Assembly: GCA_934567115.1 (NCBI GenBank)
Contig: CAKTJA010000095.1
Span: 1-5,462, forward strand
Length of the DNA stretch: 5,462 bases
DNA from: an uncultured Oscillospiraceae bacterium
Lineage (GTDB): Bacteria; Bacillota; Clostridia; Oscillospirales; Oscillospiraceae
Direction: 5' to 3'
In this document: positions 1 through 5,457 of the stretch, in pieces
Layout: the number at the start of each line of letters is the position of its first letter
Position numbering within the stretch: position 1 is the first letter of the stretch
Made by a program: the position numbers and the translations under genes
The notes under the pieces: model-generated
Told to the model about the DNA's origin: nothing
Database searches by the model: none
Seen by the model: the letters and a program-made list of their open reading frames with translations, nothing else

Positions 1-77
1 GAACACGGAAGTTAAGCTCGCTTCTGCCCACAATACTTGGCTGGAAACGGCCCGGAAAGATAGGTAGCGCCAACACC
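1..77 (+). rRNA. rrf: 5S ribosomal RNA, 3' part (5' end outside window)
   Basis: The window opens inside a 5S rRNA. The bases GAACACGGAAGTTAAGC are the highly conserved loop B/helix III segment. They are followed by the ACTTGGCTGGAAACGGCCC and GATAGGTAGCGCC segments typical of Clostridia 5S. The 3' end is placed at about 77, just before the terminator stem; the exact mature end cannot be fixed without the 5' half it pairs with. It implies that an rRNA operon, or a lone 5S gene, lies to the left. Identification is secure; the 3' boundary is uncertain by a few bases. Confidence 0.95.
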
Positions 78-112
78 AAAGAGACGACGGTTAACATCCG
101 TCGTCTCTTTTT
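78..112 (+). terminator. Intrinsic terminator of the 5S/rRNA unit
   Basis: A perfect 13-bp stem (78-90 with 98-110) encloses a 7-nt loop, TTAACAT. The 3' arm runs into a T-run ending at 112. It lies directly behind the 5S 3' end, as expected for the end of an rRNA operon. Confidence 0.93.
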
Positions 113-113
113 G

Positions 114-128
114 CCCCATAGTATGGGG
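114..128. repeat. 15-bp perfect palindrome before the sigma-factor promoter
   Basis: CCCCATA-G-TATGGGG is a perfect inverted repeat of 7-bp arms around one central base. It lies between the rRNA terminator and the putative -35 of the sigma-factor gene. A one-base centre is poor for an RNA hairpin, so a protein-binding operator is the more natural reading, but nothing identifies a regulator. It could be chance. Confidence 0.4.
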
Positions 129-130
129 GG

Positions 131-156
131 CGACAATTTGTACGCATAATTCGTAT
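131..156 (+). promoter_or_regulatory. Candidate ECF-type promoter of the sigma/anti-sigma operon
   Basis: CGACA (131-135), 16 bases, then CGTAT (152-156). The 16-nt spacer and CGTA -10 have the architecture of Bacillus ECF promoters such as the sigma-W type (TGAAAC-N16-CGTA), though the -35 differs. The same two blocks with the same spacing recur before the lipoprotein operon at 2099-2124, which is the main support. Transcription would start near 162, giving a leader of about 20 nt that carries the ribosome binding site. Alternative reading: a sigma-A promoter, GCGACA (130-135), 18 nt, TATTAT (154-159). Confidence 0.45.
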
Positions 157-165
157 TATTATCAT

Positions 166-174
166 GGAGGGAGG
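166..174 (+). promoter_or_regulatory. Ribosome binding site that fixes the sigma-factor start
   Basis: GGAGGGAGG ends 7 nt before the ATG at 182, an ideal Shine-Dalgarno placement. The in-frame ATG at 164 overlaps this site and has no purine-rich sequence upstream. The ATG at 182 is therefore the start, and the codons from 164 are untranslated leader. Confidence 0.85.
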
Positions 175-181
175 CGAAGCC

Positions 182-655
182 ATGCAGGGTGATTTTGAAG
201 CATTCTATCTGCGGCACTTTAAGGCAATTTACCGCCTCTGCTATGCTTTTATGAAAAATGCGCAGGACGCTGAGGACTGCACGGAGGACGCCTTTGTCAA
301 GGCGATGACCTGTGATGCTGCCTTTGAAGACGAGCGTCATGAGCGGTCATGGCTCACAACTACAGCGATGAACGTTTGTAAGGATAAGCTCAAGCACTGG
401 TGGCACCAGAAAGTGTCGCCCATCGACGGAGAGGTGGAGCAGGCCGCCGAGCCGTCGGACGGACCGGGTGAGGTCATGGATGCGGTGATGGCGCTGCCTG
501 TAAAATATAAGGAAGTCGTCTGGCTGCACTACTACGAAGGCTACCGGACCGACGAGATCGCAGCTATGCTGAACCGTCCGCCATCCACGGTGCGCAACCA
601 GCTGCGGGACGCCCGCGCAAAACTGAAGCTGACCTTGGGAGGCGAGGACGCATGA
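182..655 (+). CDS. ECF-family RNA polymerase sigma factor (sigma-70 regions 2 and 4)
   Basis: This 157-residue protein is the usual size for an ECF sigma factor, which directs RNA polymerase to a small regulon when released from its anti-sigma partner. Region 2 spans about residues 5-72: an aromatic first helix, the acidic AEDCTEDAFVKAM core-binding/-10 segment (30-42), then SWLTTTAMNVCKDKLK (57-71). After a short linker, region 4 spans about 98-150: LPVKYKEVVWLHYYEGY, then the helix-turn-helix TDEIAAMLNRPPSTVRNQL that reads the -35. There is no region 1 or 3, as in all ECF members. Start 182 was chosen over 164 because of the Shine-Dalgarno site at 166-174. Its stop overlaps the start of the next gene (ATGA), the typical sigma/anti-sigma arrangement. 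A candidate autoregulatory promoter lies at 131-156. The subgroup and regulon cannot be assigned from sequence alone. The family call is near certain. Confidence 0.95.
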   Translation: MQGDFEAFYLRHFKAIYRLCYAFMKNAQDAEDCTEDAFVKAMTCDAAFEDERHERSWLTTTAMNVCKDKLKHWWHQKVSPIDGEVEQAAEPSDGPGEVMDAVMALPVKYKEVVWLHYYEGYRTDEIAAMLNRPPSTVRNQLRDARAKLKLTLGGEDA

Positions 656-1329
656 ACGAAAATGAGATCAAAAAGGCATTTGACGAAATTGAGCCGGAGA
701 ATGGCGCACAGGAGCGGATGTACGCCAATATTCTGAAAAAGGCGGCGGTGCGGAATGGAACGCAGACCGACGCGCCTGTGCAGCAGGACGGCGAGCCTTT
801 AAAGACAGCTCCTTTGCCCAGCCGCCGCCCGATCCCGATGTGGAAGCGTTACAGCGCGATAGCCGCCTGTCTCGCGCTCATGGCGACCCTTACGATCGGC
901 TTCCTGCATCCGTTTTTTGCGCGCGACGGCGAAGGGGAGGAGCCACCGGTCATGGGCGGTTTGCCGTTTGAGGATGTGCAGAGCGCGGCGGATTTTGAAA
1001 GGCTGGGCTTTTCCATCGACGCACCGGAGGGCGCGGAGGAGGTATCCTACTGCATTCTGGACGGTGAAATTGCGCAGGTGAACTTCACGCTGGATGGGCA
1101 CAGCTATCTCTACCGTGCCGCTGAACTGAGCGGGGACTTCTCCGGCGCGGGGAGCGTGACCTTCGTTAAGGAGCTGGACGCGGCTCACGACGCTGTACTG
1201 GAGTGCGCGCCGGATGTTTGGCGCGTGCGCTGGAACGACGGCGGGGTGCAATATTATCTGCTTCACTTCGGCGATGCGGGCGAGGAAGCGATCGCCGCTG
1301 CGGCGGAGCTGCTGTTTGGACAGGGCTGA
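652..1329 (+). CDS. Probable anti-sigma factor, single-pass membrane protein
   Basis: 225 residues, read from an ATG that overlaps the sigma-factor stop; GGGAGG at 638-643 sits 8 nt upstream. The N-terminal cytoplasmic part (1-66) has a helical stretch (residues about 4-33) resembling the sigma-binding end of many Firmicutes anti-sigma factors. A single membrane helix follows at about 68-89, preceded by basic WKRY, which puts the N-terminus inside. The remaining ~135 residues would lie outside the membrane. This part (about 110-222) has a GFSIDAPEGAEEVSY / GEIAQVNFTLDGHSYLYRAA pattern and a later W.VRWNDGGVQYYLLHFGD segment. I loosely associate these with the DUF4367-like extracytoplasmic domains found in such proteins. 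No HxxxCxxC zinc motif is present, so it is not a ZAS-type anti-sigma. The function is inferred from topology and operon position rather than a diagnostic motif. Confidence 0.75.
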   Translation: MNENEIKKAFDEIEPENGAQERMYANILKKAAVRNGTQTDAPVQQDGEPLKTAPLPSRRPIPMWKRYSAIAACLALMATLTIGFLHPFFARDGEGEEPPVMGGLPFEDVQSAADFERLGFSIDAPEGAEEVSYCILDGEIAQVNFTLDGHSYLYRAAELSGDFSGAGSVTFVKELDAAHDAVLECAPDVWRVRWNDGGVQYYLLHFGDAGEEAIAAAAELLFGQG

Positions 1330-1334
1330 GCAAA

Positions 1335-1498
1335 AGACAGAGAGCCGGCAGCCAACGTCATTAAGCTAAGAACCGGGGCATTAGCCCCGGTTCTTAGCTT
1401 TTTCGTTTTTAAGGCTTTTCTTGACAATTCATGCGAAATAAGCCGCTGTTTTTCAGAAAACGCCTGACTTGACGACGTTGGCTGTCGGCTTTCCGTCT
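1335..1498. repeat. Imperfect long inverted repeat enclosing the operon terminator
   Basis: Left arm 1335-1359 and right arm 1474-1498 are inverted copies. The inner 17 bases (1343-1359 against 1474-1490) match at 16 of 17 positions, and the outer 8 match at 6 of 8. The ~114 bases between them hold the 17-bp terminator hairpin (1363-1400) and an AT-richer stretch. The layout resembles a small MITE-like element with terminal inverted repeats, or a nested hairpin between convergent genes. No target-site duplication is visible and no coding sequence lies inside. Confidence 0.6.
1363..1410 (+). terminator. Intrinsic terminator of the sigma/anti-sigma operon
   Basis: A perfect 17-bp stem (1363-1379 with 1384-1400) has a 4-nt loop, ATTA, and is followed on the + strand by TTTCGTTTTT. 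It begins 33 bases after the anti-sigma stop. On the - strand the stem is followed by AATGACG with no U-tract, so it should not serve the convergent - strand gene efficiently. Confidence 0.93.
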
Positions 1499-1505
1499 CT
1501 CCGCT

Positions 1506-2000
1506 TCACGCCGCCGCCAGCTCGCACATGCTGGGGGCGACGAGGATCGTGCCGTCCTCCTCGCTCACATCGTTCAAAAACTCCGTGAAAAAAGCAAGCG
1601 GCACATAGGTATACCCGTCGTGGATCACGGTCGGCACGGCGTTGACGATGGTGCGGCTCATGTCGATGGCCTTGAGATGGCTCTCAAACACCACTTCCGC
1701 CGTACCGTTGTACAGTGTGGCTTTCTGAATGTAGTCGTCATCCACGGTGATAGCGCCGGTCTCGGCGTCCCAGCCGACCCGATAGCCGAGCCCCTCGGCG
1801 ATCAGACGCAGCGGGACCATCAGCACACCGTCCTCATAATACGGCCGGCACGGCAGCGCGCTGAGGTCCGGTTCCGTTTTCTCAAGGCCGATTTGAATGG
1901 TGTATGGCTTTTCGTTGGGCGGCGCTTCATCCGCAAGTGCGGGAAGCGTGAGCGCAAAAAGACAGCAGACGCTCAAAAGCGCGGATATAAATTTTTTCAT
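1506..2000 (-). CDS. Secreted stalk-domain protein (copper amine oxidase N-terminal-like)
   Basis: 164 residues. A classical signal peptide (basic MKK, hydrophobic 4-20, ALA cleavage site at 21-23) implies export. The mature part resembles the copper amine oxidase N-terminal ('stalk') domain family, a non-catalytic beta-rich module common in Clostridia cell-surface proteins. Two half-repeats are visible: YYEDGVLMVPLRLIAEGLGY..GWD (about 54-78) and VIHDGYTYVPLAFFTEFLN (about 125-143). Both carry the family's xDGxxxVPL signature, and the first is followed by the usual W-D-x-x-T-x-x-I-T-V strand. No enzyme domain follows, so the protein is a bare stalk; the ligand is unknown. The start is supported by AAGGAGGGA (complement of 2006-2014) 5 nt upstream. 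It converges with the anti-sigma gene and diverges from the lipoprotein operon. A possible ECF-like promoter lies at 2053-2078. The signal peptide has cysteines but no lipobox. Confidence 0.85.
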   Translation of the reverse strand: MKKFISALLSVCCLFALTLPALADEAPPNEKPYTIQIGLEKTEPDLSALPCRPYYEDGVLMVPLRLIAEGLGYRVGWDAETGAITVDDDYIQKATLYNGTAEVVFESHLKAIDMSRTIVNAVPTVIHDGYTYVPLAFFTEFLNDVSEEDGTILVAPSMCELAAA

Positions 2001-2052
2001 AGTGGTCCCTCCTTATCTTGAGCGCGAAGCGAAAAACGTTTCTGCCTTTATA

Positions 2053-2078
2053 GACGGAGACGGGGGAAAAAGGTTCCC
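2053..2078 (-). promoter_or_regulatory. Possible ECF-like promoter for the stalk-protein gene
   Basis: Read on the - strand: GGGAAC (2078-2073), 16 bases, CGTC (2056-2053). This has the AAC core, spacer and CGT -10 seen in ECF promoters. Transcription would start near 2045, about 45 nt upstream of the ATG. It lies back to back with the + strand motif at 2099-2124. The -35 only partly agrees with the CGACA motif, so this is a weaker case. Confidence 0.35.
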
Positions 2079-2098
2079 AAAAAATTCGGATATTCTCC

Positions 2099-2124
2099 CG
2101 ACATTCTGCATCGCTCCCTCGTAT
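2099..2124 (+). promoter_or_regulatory. Candidate ECF-type promoter of the lipoprotein/MBOAT/DHHW operon
   Basis: CGACA (2099-2103), 16 bases, CGTAT (2120-2124), identical in both blocks and in spacing to the site before the sigma gene (131-156). The spacers also share T at offsets 2 and 4, G at 5 and A at 7 after the CGACA block. A start near 2131 would give a leader of about 86 nt holding the hairpin at 2147-2168. I found no convincing sigma-A promoter in this region. Confidence 0.45.
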
Positions 2125-2146
2125 GGATATATGGACGGGCAGGAGA

Positions 2147-2168
2147 GCGGCGTTTCCGGAGACGCCGC
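2147..2168 (+). repeat. GC-rich hairpin in the leader of the lipoprotein operon
   Basis: GCGGCGT (2147-2153) pairs with ACGCCGC (2162-2168). A T-G wobble and a T-A pair continue the stem inward to a CCGG loop, giving about 9 pairs. No U-tract follows, so it is not a standard terminator. It starts about 49 nt before the gene start and would lie within the 5' leader if transcription begins near 2131. Its role is unknown. Confidence 0.5.
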
Positions 2169-2216
2169 CCCACCTTTCATCAAAACACATTTTGAACATC
2201 AAAGGAGCAAACCGAA

Positions 2217-2870
2217 ATGAAACGCATTTTGACTTTTGTACTGGCGCTGAGTATGGCGCTGTCCCTCGCCGCTTGTGGCGGAAAGACCGATGACAGCAAG
2301 AAGGAGAACACGGAAGTGACCATGACCGCGCAGGAGATCATGGACGCGATGAAGGAAAAGCTGGGCGATAGCTTCGACTGCGATGTGACCGAGGGCGAGG
2401 ACCGCATGAGCGGATACTGGGGCCTCGACATGGACAAGGTGGAGAGCTGGGCGGCGATGAGCAATTCAAATTCCAGTCTGAACCCCAGCACCGCCGTCAT
2501 CGTCAAGGTCAAGGACGGCTATACGGAGGATGCCGCCGCGCTTTTGCAGACGGGCTATGAGCAGATCCTCAGCTACTCCCGCATGTACAACATGGACTTG
2601 CAGAAGGTTTTGCAGGCGCGTTTGTTCGTCAGCGGCAATTATGTTGCTCTGCTGATCCTGGGCGCGACCGGCGATTGGCAGCTCAGCGATGAGGAGCTTG
2701 CCAAATTTGCCGCCGACGAGGCCGCCAAGGTGGACGAGGCGTGGAGCGGCGTTTTCGGCTCTGCCGACAATTCCATCGTCATTCCGGAGGACGACGGCGG
2801 CAGCAACGGCGGCTTCTTCGATATGAGCGATGAAGAGCTGTCCGACGGCGAAATTATGATCGGCGGCTGA
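2217..2870 (+). CDS. DUF4358-type surface lipoprotein
   Basis: 217 residues. A lipoprotein signal peptide (1-19) ends in lipobox LAAC with the lipidated cysteine at C20, followed by GG, so the protein should be anchored to the outer face of the membrane. Residues about 36-150 fit the DUF4358 pattern: TAQEIMDAMKEKLG at the start, STAVIVKVKDGYTEDAAALLQ in the middle, and a final VSGNYVALLILGA strand. That family has no known biochemical function. A glutamate/aspartate- and glycine-rich tail (about 151-217) follows and looks partly disordered. AAAGGAG at 2201-2207 sits 9 nt before the ATG and fixes the start. Its stop is one base before the MBOAT start, so the two are almost certainly co-transcribed and translationally coupled. 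From context it may assist the acyltransferase pair in the envelope. Lipoprotein status is very sure; the DUF4358 assignment is from memory of the pattern. Confidence 0.85.
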   Translation: MKRILTFVLALSMALSLAACGGKTDDSKKENTEVTMTAQEIMDAMKEKLGDSFDCDVTEGEDRMSGYWGLDMDKVESWAAMSNSNSSLNPSTAVIVKVKDGYTEDAAALLQTGYEQILSYSRMYNMDLQKVLQARLFVSGNYVALLILGATGDWQLSDEELAKFAADEAAKVDEAWSGVFGSADNSIVIPEDDGGSNGGFFDMSDEELSDGEIMIGG

Positions 2871-2871
2871 C

Positions 2872-4263
2872 ATGGTATTCTCCAGCCTGACCTTTTTGCA
2901 ATGCTTTCTGCCCCTGTGTCTGCTGGCGTACTTCCTCGTGCCGAAGGCATGGCGCAACGGCGTGCTGTTTCTGTTCAGCCTGCTGTTCTACGCATGGGGC
3001 GAGCCGGTGTACGTGGCGCTGATGCTGTTTTCCACGGCGCTGGACTACACCTGCGGCTCTGTGGTGGAACGTCACCGCGGACGGCGGGGCGCGGAACTCG
3101 CCCTGCTGGTATCGGTGTGTGTAAATCTGGGATTACTTGGCGTGTTCAAATACAGCGATTTCCTCATCGACACGGTCAATTCTCTGTTCGGCACGGCGCT
3201 CCCACAGCCGAACCTGCCCCTGCCCATCGGCATCAGCTTCTACACCTTCCAGACCATGAGCTATACCATCGACGTTTATCGAGGCGAAGCGAAGGCGCAG
3301 AAGAGCATCATTAGCTTCGGCGCGTATGTGACGCTGTTCCCACAGCTCATCGCCGGTCCCATCGTCCGCTATCAAACGGTGGCGGACGAGCTGGAGCACC
3401 GGGACTGCACCGCCGACCTTTTTGCTTTGGGTGTGAAGCGCTTTGTCTGCGGCATTGGGAAAAAGGTGCTGCTGGCGAACAACATCGGCCTATTGTGGGA
3501 GGCGGTGTCCGCTCAGACTTCCCCCACGGTGCTGACGGCATGGCTGGGCGTGATCGCCTACGGATTCCAGATCTACTTTGACTTCTCGGGCTACTCCGAT
3601 ATGGCCATCGGCCTTGGGCGGATGCTGGGGTTTCGCTTTTTGGAGAACTTCAACTACCCGTTTCTGGCCGACAGCATCACCGACTTCTGGCGGCGCTGGC
3701 ATATCTCGATGGGGACATGGTTCCGCGACTATGTGTATATCCCGCTGGGCGGCAACAAGGGCGGCCCTGCAAAGCAGCTGCGCAACATTGCCATCGTCTG
3801 GCTGCTGACCGGCTTCTGGCATGGGGCAAGCTGGAACTTCGTCCTCTGGGGCATGTATTTCGGTGCGCTGTTGGTGCTGGAAAAGCTGTTTCTGCTCCGT
3901 CTGCTCAAAAAGCTGCCCGCCGTATTGCGACACCTTTACGCACTGGTGCTGGTGACCGTCAGCTGGACGCTCTTTGCGTTCACGGACATTGCCAAAGGCT
4001 TCGCATGGCTGAGAGCCATGTTCTGCGGCACGCTGTACGACAGCGGCAGCCTTTATCTTTTGCTGACCTACGGAGCCATGCTGACGATCTGTGCTCTGGC
4101 GGCAGCGCCGCTGGGCAAGCGCTGCTATGAAGCGCTGAACGCACGGCTGGGTCGGCGGGCGCTGACCGCAGCAGACTGCGGAGGGCTTGCCTGTGTGCTG
4201 GCGATGTCCATGGCCTATCTGGTCAGCGGCAGCTATAATCCGTTCCTGTATTTCCGATTCTGA
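2872..4263 (+). CDS. MBOAT-family O-acyltransferase (AlgI-like)
   Basis: 463 residues, a normal length for bacterial AlgI-type members of the membrane-bound O-acyltransferase family. These take an acyl group from a cytoplasmic donor and pass it across the membrane for modification of an exported glycan. It starts with the canonical MVFSSLTFLQCFLPL and NGVLFLFSLLFYAWGEP segments and has many membrane helices throughout. The middle carries YFDFSGYSDMAIGLGRMLGF (about 236-255), then FWRRWHISMGTWFRDYVYIPLGG with H277, and LLTGFWHGASWNFVLWG with H317. H317 corresponds to the invariant catalytic histidine of the family. No Shine-Dalgarno site precedes the ATG, which lies one base after the lipoprotein stop, so translation probably depends on coupling. 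The next gene follows after 9 bases. The protein is intact, with both histidine motifs. The acyl group (probably acetyl) and the acceptor are not shown by sequence. Confidence 0.95.
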   Translation: MVFSSLTFLQCFLPLCLLAYFLVPKAWRNGVLFLFSLLFYAWGEPVYVALMLFSTALDYTCGSVVERHRGRRGAELALLVSVCVNLGLLGVFKYSDFLIDTVNSLFGTALPQPNLPLPIGISFYTFQTMSYTIDVYRGEAKAQKSIISFGAYVTLFPQLIAGPIVRYQTVADELEHRDCTADLFALGVKRFVCGIGKKVLLANNIGLLWEAVSAQTSPTVLTAWLGVIAYGFQIYFDFSGYSDMAIGLGRMLGFRFLENFNYPFLADSITDFWRRWHISMGTWFRDYVYIPLGGNKGGPAKQLRNIAIVWLLTGFWHGASWNFVLWGMYFGALLVLEKLFLLRLLKKLPAVLRHLYALVLVTVSWTLFAFTDIAKGFAWLRAMFCGTLYDSGSLYLLLTYGAMLTICALAAAPLGKRCYEALNARLGRRALTAADCGGLACVLAMSMAYLVSGSYNPFLYFRF

Positions 4264-4272
4264 GGTGAGAGC

Positions 4273-5361
4273 ATGCGAAACAAGGTCATAACCGCATTTT
4301 TCTGCCTGCTGCTGGCGGTGTCCGCGCTTATCGGGCAGGTCATGCCGGACCGGTACTACTCGGAGCGGGAGAAGCGTACGCTGACGCAGAGACCGCAGTT
4401 TACGACTGCCGATTTTGTTTCCGGTAAGTTTGGGGATGAGCTGGAAAGCTATCTCACCGATCAGGTCCCCCTGCGGGACGGGTGGGTCACGATGAAGACC
4501 TATCTGGAGCTGGCGGTCGGAAAGCGGGAGAGCGGCGGCGTTTACATCTGCAAGGACAACTACCTGATGGACAAATTCACCTCGTACAGCAAAAAGCAGC
4601 TCGCCGCCAACGCGGAAGCCGTTGTCGAGCTGCAAAAAAAGCTGGCGGCGGAGGGTATCTCTACGAATACGATCCTTGTTCCGATGGCGGCGCAGGTGCT
4701 CGCCGACAAGCTGCCCGCCTTTGCGCCCGTAGCGGACTACGCCGCCATTTTGCGGGTGCTGACCGACGCAGGGGTAGACACGGTGGATGTGCTGCCCGCT
4801 CTCGCCGCCCATAGCAGCGAGAGCATCTACTACCGTACCGACCACCACTGGACCAGCCTCGGCGCGTACTACGCCTACTGCGCGTGGCGCGACGTCGAGC
4901 CGAACGCAGACGAATGGACACAGGAGGTCCTCTGCGATGATTTCCACGGCACGACTTGGAATAAAGTCCCTCTGCCCACCGTCCCCGCCGAGGAGATCAC
5001 GGCATGGTACAGGAACCCGAACCGCCATGTGTCCTACAACAGCGGTCAGTATGAAACGGACAGCATCTATGAGCGCAAGTATCTGTCCGGCAGCGATCAG
5101 TACGCAGTGTTTCTCAACTCAAATCAGGCGCAGACCGTTATCGAGGGCAGCGGCGAGAGCGGCAGGCTCCTGCTCGTCAAGGATTCCTACGGCAACACCT
5201 TTGCCCAGTTTCCGGTGGAGGACTATGCGGAAGTCCATGTGATTGACCTGCGCTTTTTTAAAGGCGATGTGGCGGAGTACGCCAAGGAGAACGCCATTAC
5301 CGACGCGCTGGTGCTGTATGGTGTGCAGAACTTTGTGAAGGACACGAATCTGCGGGCTTGA
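4273..5361 (+). CDS. DHHW-family protein (AlgX/AlgJ-like SGNH acyltransferase/esterase candidate)
   Basis: 362 residues. An N-terminal hydrophobic segment (about 5-22) serves as signal peptide or anchor, placing the rest outside the membrane. The family-defining YRTDHHWTSLGAY stretch gives D190-H191-H192-W193, and LLVKDSYGNTF gives D304-S305. By comparison with AlgX/AlgJ (DxHW plus a DS[FY] serine), D190, H192 and S305 would form the Ser-His-Asp triad that accepts the acyl group or transfers it to the glycan. The early part (about 26-90) has the ERE.R.L.QRP / FVSGKFGDELESYLTDQVPLRD pattern usual in this family, followed by a YICKDNYLMDKF strand. The start is supported by GAGGTGAG at 4262-4269, which overlaps the MBOAT stop. 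Pairing with an MBOAT gene is the classic arrangement for two-component glycan O-acetylation. All putative catalytic residues are present; the activity itself is inferred. Confidence 0.92.
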   Translation: MRNKVITAFFCLLLAVSALIGQVMPDRYYSEREKRTLTQRPQFTTADFVSGKFGDELESYLTDQVPLRDGWVTMKTYLELAVGKRESGGVYICKDNYLMDKFTSYSKKQLAANAEAVVELQKKLAAEGISTNTILVPMAAQVLADKLPAFAPVADYAAILRVLTDAGVDTVDVLPALAAHSSESIYYRTDHHWTSLGAYYAYCAWRDVEPNADEWTQEVLCDDFHGTTWNKVPLPTVPAEEITAWYRNPNRHVSYNSGQYETDSIYERKYLSGSDQYAVFLNSNQAQTVIEGSGESGRLLLVKDSYGNTFAQFPVEDYAEVHVIDLRFFKGDVAEYAKENAITDALVLYGVQNFVKDTNLRA

Positions 5362-5428
5362 AAAGCTGACCCGATGCCCGCATGCGGCGCGGAGCGCCCG
5401 GCGGAGTGGGGGTGACGGAAAACAGGGC

Positions 5429-5457
5429 TTGCGTCCGCCCCTGCGGTGTGGTATGAT
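5429..5457 (+). promoter_or_regulatory. Sigma-A-like promoter reading out of the window
   Basis: TTGCGT (5429-5434), 17-nt spacer, TATGAT (5452-5457). A TG at 5449-5450, one base before the -10, makes it an extended -10 promoter. The -35 matches TTGACA only in its first three bases, but the -10 is 5 of 6 and the spacing ideal. The gene it serves lies beyond 5462. Between the DHHW stop and this promoter (5362-5428) there are GC-rich inverted repeats but no coding sequence. Confidence 0.55.

Noticed and set aside
1421..1449. TTGACA at 1421-1426 as a -35 element
   Set aside because: No acceptable -10 follows at 16-18 nt (CGCTGT at 17), and there is no + strand gene downstream for it to serve.
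2041..2054. TATAGA at 2049-2054 as a + strand sigma-A -10 for the lipoprotein operon
   Set aside because: The bases 17 nt upstream (GAAGCG) do not resemble a -35.
3490..5028. A 512-codon open frame on the - strand across the MBOAT and DHHW genes
   Set aside because: It lies antisense to two genes with clear family motifs. Its translation is rich in arginine, glutamine and histidine without any domain pattern, as expected for a GC-rich shadow frame.
5351..5398. Inverted repeats after the DHHW gene (TGCGGGC 5351-5357 with GCCCGCA 5376-5382; CCGCATGCGG 5378-5387; GGCGC-GGA-GCGCC 5386-5398) as the operon terminator
   Set aside because: They are mutually exclusive, none is followed by a T-run, and the first overlaps the coding end. 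A terminator is not supported; termination may occur beyond the window or by another route.
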